Part shown: positions 8,312 to 16,521 of the stretch, one piece after another
Position numbering within the stretch: the stretch's first letter is position 1
Layout of the letters: each line of letters starts with the position of its first letter
NCBI RefSeq assembly: GCF_040253635.1
Contig: NZ_JBEJGX010000003.1
Coordinates: forward strand, 2,914,001 to 2,978,000
Direction: 5' to 3'
DNA length: 64,000 nt
Source: Streptomyces sp. Edi2
GTDB taxonomy: Bacteria; Actinomycetota; Actinomycetes; Streptomycetales; Streptomycetaceae
Notes under the pieces: model-generated
What the model was told of the DNA's origin: nothing
What the model saw: only the letters and a program-made list of their open reading frames with translations
Database searches by the model: none
Program-made: the position numbers and the translations under genes

Positions 8312-10458
8312 TGTGGGCTCTCCGATGCGGACGGCGACGGCGACGGCAGGACATACGGCTTGATGGGCTGCGCCTCGATGGTCCCGTCACCCTCGACCTT
8401 GGGGAGCGAGCCCTGGGGCTTCGGCAGCAGGGCGGCCTTCGGGTTGATGCCCCCCTTCTCGTCGACTCCGTACAGGGCGTTGTAGATGTTGCGTACGGCC
8501 GGACCGGAGGCACCGGAGCCGGTACCACCCTGGGCGATCGTCATGACGATCGTGTAGTCCTTGGTGTACGTCGCGAACCACGAGGTGGTCTGCTTCCCGT
8601 AGACCTCGGCGGTACCGGTCTTGGCGTGCATCGGAATCTTGTCCTGCGGCCAGCCCTGGAAGCGCCAGGCGGCGGTACCGCGGGTGGCCACACCCGCCAG
8701 CGCGGAATCGATCTGCCGGAGCGTCTTGGGGCTGTCCGGCAGCTTGCCGTGCGGCGTGGGCTTGACCTGCTGCACCTTCTTGCCGTCAGGGCTGACGATG
8801 GCCTTGCCGACGGTCGGGTTGTAGAGCGTGCCGCCGTTGGCGATCGCGCCGTAGATGGTCGCCATCTGGATCGGTGTGACGAGGGTGTCGCCCTGCCCGA
8901 TGGCGTAGTTGATGGAGTCGTAGGCGTGCAGCTTCATGCCTTCGAGGCAGCCCTCACGGGCGAGCTTGGTGCCGAAGTCCTTCTTCTTGGGCCAGGCCTT
9001 GGCCTGCTTGCACCAGCCGGCCTTGTTGGCCTTCCAGAAGTCGTTCTTCCACTTGCGGTCGGGCACCCGGCCGGTGACCTCGTTGGGCAGGTCGATGCCG
9101 GTCTCCTTGCCGAGACCGAACTGGTGGGCGGTCTTGTAGAACCAGTCGTTGGGGTCCTTCTTGGGCTTGTCCCCGCCGTCCTTCTTCCACTCGTCGTGCG
9201 AGAGGCGGTAGAAGACGGTGTCGCAGGAGACCTCCAGCGCCCGGCCCAGGCTGATGTCGCCGTGGCCCTCGCCCTCGAAGTTCTTGAAGGTCTGGCCGCC
9301 GATGCTGTACGAGCTGGTGCAGGGGTAGTGGCCGTTGAAGTCATAGCCCGCGTTGATCGCGGCCGAGGTCGAGATGACCTTGAAGATCGAGCCGGGGGCC
9401 GCCTGTCCCTGGATGGCGCGGTTCAGCAGCGGGTAGTTGGAGTCCTTGCCGGTGAGGTGGGCGTAGTCCTTGCCGGAGATGCCGCCGACCCAGGCGTTGG
9501 GGTCGTAGTTGGGGTTGGAGGCCATCGCCACCACCCGGCCGGTCTTGGCCTCCATCACGACCACGGCGCCCGAGTCGGCCTTGTAGTTGGTGCCGGTGTT
9601 CTTGTCGTGCACCTTGCGGGCGTCCTTCATTGCCTGTTCGAGCTGCTGCTCCGCTATGGCCTGCACGCGGGCGTCGATGCTGGTGACGACGCTCGCGCCG
9701 CCCTGGCCCTTCTCGCTCTTGGCCTGGCCGATGACCCGGCCGAGGTTGTCGACCTCGTAGCGGGTGACGGCGGCCTTGCCCCGCAGATAGCGGTCGTACG
9801 TACGCTCCAGACCGGACCGGCCGATCTGGTCGGAGCGCAGGAACGGCGAGCTGGTGTTCTTGGCCTTGTTGATCTCCTCGTCGGTCACCGGCGAGAGGTA
9901 GCCGAGCACCTGGGCGGTGTTGGCGTTGCCGGGCTCGGCGTAGCGGCGCACAGCGGTGGGTTCGGCGCTGATGCCGGGGAACGCCTCGGACCGTTCGCGG
10001 ATCTGGAGGGCCTGCTGGGTGGTGGCCTCGTCGGTGATCGGGATCGGCTGGTACGGCGAACCGTTCCAGCAGGGCTGCGGGGTCTTGGCGTCGCACAGCC
10101 GGACCTTGTTGCGGATCTCCTTCTCGGACATCCCGAGCACCTTGGCCAGCCGGCCGAGCACGGCCTTGCCGTCGTCCTTCATCTTCAGCAGCTCGGTACG
10201 GCTCGCGGAGACGACCAGACGGGTCTGGTTGTCGGCCAGCGGCACTCCGCGCGCATCGAGGATCGACCCGCGGGTGGCGGGCTCGATGACCTGCTGGACG
10301 TGGTTGTTCTTCGCCTCGGTGGCGTACTCCTGGCCGTTGCGGATCTGCAGATACCAGAGCCGGCCGCCGAGGGTGAGCAGCAGGGAGAAGACCAGGATCT
10401 GGATCGCGATGAGCCGGACGCTGACCCGGGAGGTCCGGGTTTCCGGGAGATTACTCAT
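8308..10458 (-). CDS. mrdA: Penicillin-binding protein 2 (class B transpeptidase of the mre operon)
   Basis: This 716-aa protein starts MSNLPETRTSRVS with one N-terminal membrane anchor (LIAIQILVFSLLLTLGGRLW). The dimerisation domain begins around ATRGSILDARGVPLA. Transpeptidase motifs are complete: S-I-F-K in AAPGSIFKVIS (acylated Ser), S-C-D in LEVSCDTVFY (SxN/SxD box) and K-T-G in HAKTGTAEV. It cross-links peptidoglycan stem peptides and is the expected partner of RodA, whose start overlaps this stop codon. The tail (PSPSPSASESPQ) is Ser/Pro-rich. An in-frame GTG six codons upstream (10476) is possible, but the GGAGG inside that stretch suits the ATG at 10458. Confidence 0.95.
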   Translation of the reverse strand: MSNLPETRTSRVSVRLIAIQILVFSLLLTLGGRLWYLQIRNGQEYATEAKNNHVQQVIEPATRGSILDARGVPLADNQTRLVVSASRTELLKMKDDGKAVLGRLAKVLGMSEKEIRNKVRLCDAKTPQPCWNGSPYQPIPITDEATTQQALQIRERSEAFPGISAEPTAVRRYAEPGNANTAQVLGYLSPVTDEEINKAKNTSSPFLRSDQIGRSGLERTYDRYLRGKAAVTRYEVDNLGRVIGQAKSEKGQGGASVVTSIDARVQAIAEQQLEQAMKDARKVHDKNTGTNYKADSGAVVVMEAKTGRVVAMASNPNYDPNAWVGGISGKDYAHLTGKDSNYPLLNRAIQGQAAPGSIFKVISTSAAINAGYDFNGHYPCTSSYSIGGQTFKNFEGEGHGDISLGRALEVSCDTVFYRLSHDEWKKDGGDKPKKDPNDWFYKTAHQFGLGKETGIDLPNEVTGRVPDRKWKNDFWKANKAGWCKQAKAWPKKKDFGTKLAREGCLEGMKLHAYDSINYAIGQGDTLVTPIQMATIYGAIANGGTLYNPTVGKAIVSPDGKKVQQVKPTPHGKLPDSPKTLRQIDSALAGVATRGTAAWRFQGWPQDKIPMHAKTGTAEVYGKQTTSWFATYTKDYTIVMTIAQGGTGSGASGPAVRNIYNALYGVDEKGGINPKAALLPKPQGSLPKVEGDGTIEAQPIKPYVLPSPSPSASESPQ

Positions 10459-10506
10459 GGCGCGCAGCGCCTCCACGAGGGGTGGTGATCGGAAGGAGAC
10501 AGGGCG

Positions 10507-11226
10507 TCACAGTCGCTTGACCCCCTTGATGCGGCCCACCTTGTCGCGGGCCGACTTGCCGAGCAGGCTGCCGCGCTGACTGCCGATGCCCGTGCCCGTG
10601 CGCAGGGATTTCATGGCGCCGCGGCTGGCCTTGAGTCCCGTGCCGGTGGTGAGCCAGCCGTATCCGGCATCGCGGCTGCCGGCCCCGCCGCTCTGGCTGC
10701 CGGAACTGTCGCCGGCCAGCAGATCGCCCTCGGTCTTGCGTGCCAGCGCCATCACCACGGGAACCGTGAAGGGGGCCAGCAGCAGGTCGTAGAGGGTGGC
10801 GCTGAGCAGCAGTCCGACGATGCCGACGTGGCGGGCGGCGGTGTCACCGACCAGCGAGCCGACGCCGGCGTACATCAGCGTCGAGCCGACGGCGGCGCCG
10901 AGGACGACGAGCAGCGGGAGCGTCGCCGAGCGGTGCCGGCCCGAGTCCGGCTTGGTCAGGCCCGCGGCGTAGCCGATGACGCAGAGCACCAGCGCATAGC
11001 GGCCGATGGCGTGGTCGGACGGCGGGGCGAGGTCGGCCAGCAGCCCGGCGAAGAAGCCGACCAGCGCGCCGGCGACATGGCCGTAGACCAGCGCGAGCCC
11101 GACGACGACGAGCAGCAGCAGATCCGGTACCGCCCCGGGCAGCTGGAGTCTGGCGAGAATGGTGACCTGGATGACGAGGGCGACGACCACCAGCGGGGCC
11201 GAGAGCAGGATCCGGTTGATGCGCAT
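10507..11226 (-). CDS. mreD: Rod-shape-determining protein MreD
   Basis: This 239-aa integral membrane protein starts MRINRILLSAPLVVVALVIQ. Five or more hydrophobic segments (for example LLLLVVVGLALVYGHVAGALVGFFAGLLADL) match the MreD fold. It is longer than many MreD proteins because of a basic Ser/Gly-rich C-terminal tail of about 70 residues (GSQSGGAGSRDAGYGW and onward), likely cytosolic. MreD bridges MreC and the PBP2/RodA synthase in the elongation complex. It lies 3 bases downstream of mreC and 48 bases upstream of the PBP2 gene, so it is clearly in one operon. Confidence 0.93.
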   Translation of the reverse strand: MRINRILLSAPLVVVALVIQVTILARLQLPGAVPDLLLLVVVGLALVYGHVAGALVGFFAGLLADLAPPSDHAIGRYALVLCVIGYAAGLTKPDSGRHRSATLPLLVVLGAAVGSTLMYAGVGSLVGDTAARHVGIVGLLLSATLYDLLLAPFTVPVVMALARKTEGDLLAGDSSGSQSGGAGSRDAGYGWLTTGTGLKASRGAMKSLRTGTGIGSQRGSLLGKSARDKVGRIKGVKRL

Positions 11227-11229
11227 CGG

Positions 11230-12162
11230 TCAGCTCCTGGGAGAAGCGCTCGCGGAGGGGGTGGCCGTGACGGTGACCGTCGGCGTCGGCTTGGGCTTCG
11301 CGGGGGCAGGCGGCAGGACGGTGTCGCGCGGGTCCTGGCGGGGCGGTGCGACGACCACGCCGACGATGTCGAGCTGGGAGAACGAGACGAAGGGCCGGAC
11401 CTGGAGGTTGCGGGTCAGATCGCCGTTGGACGGCTCGACCTTGACGACCCTGCCGACGGGCACCCCGGGCACGAACGGCTTGTCCCTGCTGGAGCCGAAG
11501 GTGACCAGGCGGTCGCCCCGCTTGATGTTGGCCTTGCCATTGAGAAGCTGAACGCGCAGCGAGCTGACGCCCTGCCCGTTGGCGAAGCCGATCTCGTTGG
11601 TCTTCTCCATACGGGTGCCGACGGTGAAGTCGGGGTCGGCGGCCAGCAGGACGGTGGAGGTGTCGGCGCCGACGGTGGTGACCCGGCCGACCAGGCCGTC
11701 GCCGTTGAGCACGGTCATGTCGCGGGCGATGCCGTCCCGGCGGCCGGCGTCGATGGTGACGGTCCAGGAGAAGCCCTGGGCTGATCCGATGGCGATGACC
11801 TGGGCGCCCTTGATGCCGTACTGGCCGGTGCCGGCGGTCTTGAGGATCTTGTCGAGCTCGGCGGCGCGGCTGCGGTTCCGGTCGGAGGAGCCGAGCTTGG
11901 CCTTCAGCGCCTCATTCTCGTGCTCCAGGGTGCTGATCCGGTTGTGCCGGCGGCCGGAGTCCCGCACGGCACCGATGGCGTTGCCGACCGGATTGACGAC
12001 GCGGGCCACGCCGCCTTCGACCGGGCCGAAGGCAGAGGCGGCGGCTTGCCGGGCACCATCGAGCGGGGACTGTTCGCCGCCGCGGATATCGACCGTGATC
12101 AGCGCGAACGCGATCGCGACCAGCAGCACCAGCAGCAGCCGGCTCTCTCGTGTGTCCCTCAC
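11230..12162 (-). CDS. mreC: Rod-shape-determining protein MreC
   Basis: This 310-aa protein has a GTG start (MRDTRESRLLLVLLVAIAFALITV). One N-terminal membrane anchor is followed by a short coiled coil (ISTLEHENEALKAKLGSSDRNRSRAAELDKIL) and the paired beta-barrel MreC domain (GFSWTVTIDAGRRDGI, GDGLVGRVTTVGADTSTVLL, IKRGDRLVTFGSS, VPVGRVVKVEP). The C-terminus is Pro/Thr/Ser-rich (KPKPTPTVTVTATPSASASPRS). The domain lies outside the membrane and scaffolds the PBP2-RodA complex. It follows mreB after a 243-base gap holding a strong hairpin and is packed against mreD. Confidence 0.94.
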   Translation of the reverse strand: MRDTRESRLLLVLLVAIAFALITVDIRGGEQSPLDGARQAAASAFGPVEGGVARVVNPVGNAIGAVRDSGRRHNRISTLEHENEALKAKLGSSDRNRSRAAELDKILKTAGTGQYGIKGAQVIAIGSAQGFSWTVTIDAGRRDGIARDMTVLNGDGLVGRVTTVGADTSTVLLAADPDFTVGTRMEKTNEIGFANGQGVSSLRVQLLNGKANIKRGDRLVTFGSSRDKPFVPGVPVGRVVKVEPSNGDLTRNLQVRPFVSFSQLDIVGVVVAPPRQDPRDTVLPPAPAKPKPTPTVTVTATPSASASPRS

Positions 12163-12344
12163 GTGCGGCGGCCGTGTCCTTCCTCGTAGGACCGGCCGGC
12201 TGCGGGCCCCGCCGGTCTCGTTCGGGAGTTGAGCGTTGTGCCTGTGTGACGGTGCCGGATGGTGGAGCGTCAGTGCACCGTGTCTGTCGGGATGTTGTGC
12301 CTGTATACCAGCGATCCGCCGGGCGGACCGGCCGCGGTCGCCAG

Positions 12345-12397
12345 GGGTCCCGGCCGCCGCGGACGCCGTTCGGCGGCCGCGGCGCTGACCGGGACCC
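12345..12397 (-). terminator. Hairpin just downstream of mreB (candidate partial terminator/processing site)
   Basis: Outer arms GGGTCCCGG (12345-12353) and CCGGGACCC (12389-12397) pair perfectly. Inner arms CCGCCG (12354-12359) and CGGCGG (12371-12376) extend the stem, with a 12-base bulge on one side. It begins 9 bases after the mreB stop codon in transcription order, so it could end most mreB transcripts before mreC. In S. coelicolor mreB is known to be transcribed both alone and with the downstream genes. Confidence 0.5.
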
Positions 12398-12405
12398 GGG
12401 CCGTG

Positions 12406-13437
12406 CTACCTGCGCGGCTGGGAGTCGAGGACCTGCTGGAGCGCCTCGAACTCCTCGACGCACTTGCCGGAACCGAGCGCGACGGAGTCGAGCGGGTCCT
12501 CGGCGATGTGGATGGGCATACCGGTCTCGCGGCGCAGCCGCTCGTCGAGGCCGCGGAGCAGGGCGCCGCCTCCGGTGAGCACGATGCCGCGGTCCATGAC
12601 GTCACCGGACAGCTCCGGCGGGCACTTGTCGAGCGTCGTCTTGACCGCGTCGACGATGGAGTTGACCGGCTCCTCGATGGCCTTGCGGACCTCGGCGGCC
12701 GAGATGACCACGGTCTTCGGCAGGCCGGAGACCAGGTCACGGCCGCGGATCTCGGTGTGCTCGTCCTGTTCGAGGTCGTACGCCGAACCGATGGTGATCT
12801 TGATGCTCTCGGCGGTGCGCTCGCCCAGCAGAAGGCTGTACTCCTTCTTGATGTGCTGGATGATCGCGTTGTCGAGTTCGTCGCCGGCCACCCGGATGGA
12901 CTGCGCGGTGACGATGCCGCCGAGCGAGATGACCGCGACCTCGGTCGTACCGCCGCCGATGTCCACGACCATGTTGCCGGTGGCCTCGTGGACCGGCAGG
13001 CCGGACCCGATCGCGGCGGCCATCGGCTCCTCGATGATGTGGACCTGGCGCGCGCCGGCCTGGGTCGAGGCCTCGATGACCGCGCGGCGCTCCACCCCGG
13101 TGATGCCGGAGGGGACACACACGACGACCCGCGGGCGGGCCAGGTAGCGCCGCTTATGGATCTTGAGGATGAAGTAGCGGAGCATCCGCTCGGTGATCTC
13201 GAAATCGGCGATCACGCCGTCTTTCAGGGGCCTTACGGCGACGATGTTGCCGGGCGTGCGCCCGATCATCTTCTTCGCCTCAGCACCTACCGCGAGAATC
13301 CCGCCGGTGTTGGTGTTGATGGCCACGACCGACGGCTCGTTGAGGACGATGCCGCGGCCCCTGACGTACACCAGCGTGTTGGCGGTCCCGAGGTCGACAG
13401 CCATGTCACGGCCGATGAACGACATGTTGTTCCCCAT
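12406..13437 (-). CDS. mreB: Actin-like cell-shape protein MreB
   Basis: This 343-aa protein starts [20 protein letters not shown]. Actin-fold ATP-binding motifs are clear: [11 protein letters not shown] (phosphate 1), [18 protein letters not shown] (phosphate 2) and [18 protein letters not shown] (adenosine motif). Length matches MreB. It polymerises under the membrane and positions cell-wall synthesis; in Streptomyces it mainly protects the spore wall. It is the first gene of the mre cluster. Upstream lies 282 bases of non-coding DNA to ndk that should hold its promoters; no single consensus promoter was convincing by eye. Confidence 0.97.
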   Translation of the reverse strand: MGNNMSFIGRDMAVDLGTANTLVYVRGRGIVLNEPSVVAINTNTGGILAVGAEAKKMIGRTPGNIVAVRPLKDGVIADFEITERMLRYFILKIHKRRYLARPRVVVCVPSGITGVERRAVIEASTQAGARQVHIIEEPMAAAIGSGLPVHEATGNMVVDIGGGTTEVAVISLGGIVTAQSIRVAGDELDNAIIQHIKKEYSLLLGERTAESIKITIGSAYDLEQDEHTEIRGRDLVSGLPKTVVISAAEVRKAIEEPVNSIVDAVKTTLDKCPPELSGDVMDRGIVLTGGGALLRGLDERLRRETGMPIHIAEDPLDSVALGSGKCVEEFEALQQVLDSQPRR

Positions 13438-13659
13438 GAGGATACGTCTGGCCTTCCCAACTGGAGCGAATGCTTACTGGAGGTCGGCAGGAGGTGATGC
13501 GCTGTGCGGCGCGGAAGCCCCCATCGTAGTTCGTAGTGCGCCCACTCGAACACGTCGGGAGGCTGTTTCGCCATTGTCAGCCGTACAGGCACCCGCCCCC
13601 CTTAATGGTGACGTCGTGTCGCGATGATGCGTTCCCCCGATCGTGTCGTATACACCAAA

Positions 13660-13687
13660 GGGCGACCGATGATTTTTTCGGTCGCCC
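13660..13687 (-). terminator. Terminator downstream of ndk
   Basis: A perfect 10-bp stem GGGCGACCGA (13660-13669) / TCGGTCGCCC (13678-13687) with an 8-base AT-rich loop, 32 bases beyond the ndk stop codon. On the minus strand it is followed by TTTGGTG. Confidence 0.75.
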
Positions 13688-13719
13688 CTGGTCACAAGGG
13701 GTCTAAAGCTGACGACTCG

Positions 13720-14133
13720 TCAGGAGATGCCGGGGAAGAAAATCTTGATTTCACGCTCTGCGGACTCTTCGGAATCCGACGCATGGATCAGATTCTCTCG
13801 GGTGATCGTTCCGAAGTCCCCACGAATGGACCCACCCGGCGCGGCAATCGGGTCAGTCGGACCGGCGAGCGTCCGTACGCCCTCGATCACCCGCTCACCC
13901 TCGACGACCATCGAGACCACCGGTCCGGAGGACATAAAGGCGACCAGGGGCTCATAGAACGGCTTGCCGACGTGCTCGGCGTAGTGCTGCTCGAGAAGCG
14001 CGCGGTCCAGGCTGCGCAGCTCCAGCGCGCTGATCGTCCAGCCGGCCTTTTTCTCGATACGGCCGATAATCTCGCCGATCAGGCCGCGCTGGACGGCGTC
14101 GGGCTTGAGGAGGACGAGGGTGCGCTGGCTCAC
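13720..14133 (-). CDS. ndk: Nucleoside diphosphate kinase
   Basis: This 137-aa protein has a GTG start (SQRTLVLLKPDAVQRG) with a GGGAG ribosome site 7 bases upstream. It has every NDK hallmark: TLVLLKPDAVQRGLIGEII, a Kpn-loop region, and the active-site histidine in NLIHASDS, which carries the phosphoryl group. It balances NTP and dNTP pools by moving phosphate from ATP to NDPs in the cytosol. The frame is open upstream to 14220, but the GTG gives the universal N-terminus. A structured 290-base spacer separates it from the DUF4233 gene. Confidence 0.97.
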   Translation of the reverse strand: MSQRTLVLLKPDAVQRGLIGEIIGRIEKKAGWTISALELRSLDRALLEQHYAEHVGKPFYEPLVAFMSSGPVVSMVVEGERVIEGVRTLAGPTDPIAAPGGSIRGDFGTITRENLIHASDSEESAEREIKIFFPGIS

Positions 14134-14240
14134 GGAGGAACTCCCTGGATATGAACAATGGTCAGCGGGTGAACTGAGGCTACATGGGACGGTCCCACCT
14201 CCCTTTACCCACCCACCCACGGGAGGGGACGGACCGGAGG

Positions 14241-14335
14241 GGCCGGATGTTCAGGGCTTTGCTTCCGAAGGCTCCGATAAGGAGCAAAGGCGGAGCACAG
14301 CGGAGCGTAAAGCGCAGCAGTCCTGAACACCGGCC
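14241..14335. other. Large imperfect inverted repeat between the DUF4233 gene and ndk
   Basis: GGCCGGATGTTCAGG (14241-14255) pairs with CCTGAACACCGGCC (14322-14335) apart from one bulged A. Inside, CTTTGCT (14257-14263) pairs with AGCAAAG (14283-14289), and a purine-rich stretch repeats CGGAGC. The element could be a terminator for folC-DUF4233, a processing site or a folded 5' leader of ndk; sequence alone does not decide. Confidence 0.6.
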
Positions 14336-14423
14336 CCGGAGGGCCGTCACCGCACCCGGCAGCCCCGCGCAGCGGATCACGCCCGCCGCAGGCACGACGG
14401 TGCCGCACCCGGCAACGCGGGAA

Positions 14424-14765
14424 TCAACCTGCCGTAGGCGACGCGGCCCAACGGGCCTTGGCCTCGTCGATCTTGCGGCCGAAGTGGACCGACGCCCACC
14501 ACAGGGCCGCGAAGACCACGCCCAGGAAGAACATCGTCGGGACCACGAAACCGCCGGCGATCAGGGCGAACTGCAGCGCCCAGCCGAGCTGGACGCCGCC
14601 CGGGCGGTTCAGCATCCCGCACAGCAGGAGGCTCAGCAGCATCCCGATGCCGCTGACCGTCCAGACCGTCGCCGCCGGCAGGTCGGTCATCTGCATCGCG
14701 ACCAGGCCGGCGAAGCCGATCACGAAGAATTCACCTATCAGGGTGCTCGCACACAGGGTGCGCAT
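14424..14765 (-). CDS. DUF4233 small membrane protein
   Basis: The 113-aa product, MRTLCASTLIGEFFVIGFAG and onward, has three to four hydrophobic helices and the C-terminal FGRKIDEAKARW typical of the actinobacterial DUF4233 family, which sits directly after folC. It starts 2 bases after the folC stop codon, with the SD (GAGGAG) inside the folC end, so the pair is translationally linked. The function is unknown; the fixed association with folC suggests support of folate polyglutamylation or mere co-regulation. Confidence 0.85.
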   Translation of the reverse strand: MRTLCASTLIGEFFVIGFAGLVAMQMTDLPAATVWTVSGIGMLLSLLLCGMLNRPGGVQLGWALQFALIAGGFVVPTMFFLGVVFAALWWASVHFGRKIDEAKARWAASPTAG

Positions 14766-14767
14766 GA

Positions 14768-16321
14768 TCAGCTCCTCACCGTCAGCAGCCGGGCCTCGCC
14801 GACCGTGATCACCGAACCGGTCACCAGCACACCCGCTCCGGAGAACTCGCCCTCTTCCTCGGCGAGGGTGATCGCCGCCTCCAGGGCGTCGTCGAGCCGC
14901 GGCTCGACCTGGACCCGCTCGGCGCCGAAGACCTCGACGGCGATGGCGGCCAGCTCATCGGGGTCCATCGCACGATGGCTGGAATTACGGGTCACCACGA
15001 CCTCGGCGAAGATCGGCTCGAACGCCTCCAGGAAGCCGCGTACGTCCTTGTCCCCGCTGGCGCCGACGACACCCACCAGCCGGCTGAACCCGAACGCCTC
15101 GGTGACCGCCTCGGCCGCCGCCCGCGCGCCCGCGGGGTTGTGCGCCGCGTCCAGCACGACCGTCGGGCTGCGCCGGACGACCTCCATCCGGCCGGGCGAG
15201 CTGACGGCGGCGAACGCGGAGCGGATGGTGTCGATGTCCAGGGTGCGGGCGTGGTCCGAGCCGACGCCGAAGAACGCCTCGACCGCGGCGAGCGCCACCG
15301 CGGCGTTGTGCGCCTGGTGGGCGCCGTACAGCGGAAGGAAGATCTCGGGGTACTCGCCGCCCAGCCCGCGCAGCGTCAGCATCTGGCCGCCGACCGCGAC
15401 CTCGCGGCTGAGCACGCCGAACTCCATGCCCTCACGGGCGACCGTGGCATCCACCTCGACCGCGCGCTTGAGCATCACCGACGCCGCGTCCACCGGCTGC
15501 TGCGCCAGCACGACCGTGGCGTCCTTCTTGATGATCCCGGACTTCTCGCCGGCGATCTGCTCGGGCGTCTCCCCCAGCCGGTCGGTGTGGTCCAGGGAGA
15601 TCGGGGTGACCACGGCGACATCGCCGTCGATGACGTTCGTCGCGTCCCAGGTGCCGCCCATGCCGACCTCGACGACCGCGACGTCCACGGGGCTGTCGGC
15701 GAAGGCGGCGTACGCCATGGCCGTGAGCACCTCGAAGAACGACAGGCGATACTCCTGCCGGGAGTCGACCATCTCGACGTACGGGGCGATGTCCCGGTAG
15801 GTCTCGATGAAGCGCTCGGCGGAGATCGGGGCGGCGTCCAGGCTGATCCGCTCGGTGATCGACTGGACGTGCGGGCTGGTGTAGCGGCCGGTGCGCAGGT
15901 CGAAGGCGGACAGCAGGGCCTCGATCATGCGGGCGGTGCTCGTCTTGCCGTTGGTACCGGTGATGTGGATGGAGGGGTAGGCGCGCTGGGGTTCGCCGAG
16001 GATGTCCAGCAGCGCCGCGATGCGCTGTACCGACGGGTCGAGCTTGGTCTCGCCCCAGCGGCCGGCCAGCTCGTCCTCGACGGCGCGCAGCGCACGGTCG
16101 ACCTCGGGGTCGGCCGGGCGGGCAGGGATTCCGTCCCCCTGCGGCGGCCCGGCCTGGGCGCGCAGGGTCCGGCTGCCGGCCTCGATCAACGCAAGATCGG
16201 GGGTTGGGGTCTCCCCTGATTGAGCGGAGTCGAGATCTTGGGGAAGGTCGGTCTCCGCCTCGACCAGTTCGTCGAAGGCTTCGTTCGGGTCGGGGTCGTC
16301 GTTCTGGGGGCGCTCGCTCAC
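14768..16321 (-). CDS. folC: Folylpolyglutamate synthase / dihydrofolate synthase FolC
   Basis: This 517-aa ATP-dependent Mur-ligase-like enzyme adds glutamates to folates and, in bacteria, also converts dihydropteroate to dihydrofolate. The P-loop ITGTNGKTSTARMIEALL, the VGMGGTWDATNVID block and the C-terminal VLDAAHNPAGARAAAEAV are visible. The first 85 or so residues are an acidic, low-complexity extension before the conserved ALRAVEDELAGRWGETKLDPSVQRI. Part of that extension (DSAQSGETPTPD) is encoded by a palindromic repeat element at 16206-16246. The GTG at 16321 is chosen over the open frame further up; no clear ribosome site is seen. DUF4233 follows 2 bases later. Confidence 0.95.
   Translation of the reverse strand: MSERPQNDDPDPNEAFDELVEAETDLPQDLDSAQSGETPTPDLALIEAGSRTLRAQAGPPQGDGIPARPADPEVDRALRAVEDELAGRWGETKLDPSVQRIAALLDILGEPQRAYPSIHITGTNGKTSTARMIEALLSAFDLRTGRYTSPHVQSITERISLDAAPISAERFIETYRDIAPYVEMVDSRQEYRLSFFEVLTAMAYAAFADSPVDVAVVEVGMGGTWDATNVIDGDVAVVTPISLDHTDRLGETPEQIAGEKSGIIKKDATVVLAQQPVDAASVMLKRAVEVDATVAREGMEFGVLSREVAVGGQMLTLRGLGGEYPEIFLPLYGAHQAHNAAVALAAVEAFFGVGSDHARTLDIDTIRSAFAAVSSPGRMEVVRRSPTVVLDAAHNPAGARAAAEAVTEAFGFSRLVGVVGASGDKDVRGFLEAFEPIFAEVVVTRNSSHRAMDPDELAAIAVEVFGAERVQVEPRLDDALEAAITLAEEEGEFSGAGVLVTGSVITVGEARLLTVRS
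16206..16246 (-). repeat. Palindromic repeat element inside folC 5' coding region
   Basis: GGGGTCTCCCC (16206-16216) followed by GAGCGGAGTCGAG and CTTGGGGAAG resembles a degenerate copy of the short G/C-block palindrome common in Streptomyces genomes. Read on the coding strand it gives the peptide S-G-E-T-P-T. A flanking CAAGATC (16192-16198) pairs with GATCTTG (16234-16240). Confidence 0.6.
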
Positions 16322-16521
16322 GCCGACCAGTCTACGAGGCACGTGTGACAGCGGTGCGTTGCGCTGCCCCCTCCCCGGTACCGCGCCGCCTGGGGGGTGG
16401 CGGCCGGCGCGACCCGGCCCCGGGCCCCGCCCGTACTCCGAGCCCGGACCCGGACCCGGACCCGGGCCCGTACGCCGGGAGCCGCCCCTCGCCTGCGGCG
16501 GTCCGCCTGCCTCAGCGCCGC

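Noticed and set aside
16435..16470. Hexamer repeat CCCGGA between folC and pbpA as a functional site
   Set aside because: A short GC-rich slippage tract in a non-coding gap with no palindrome or other support.
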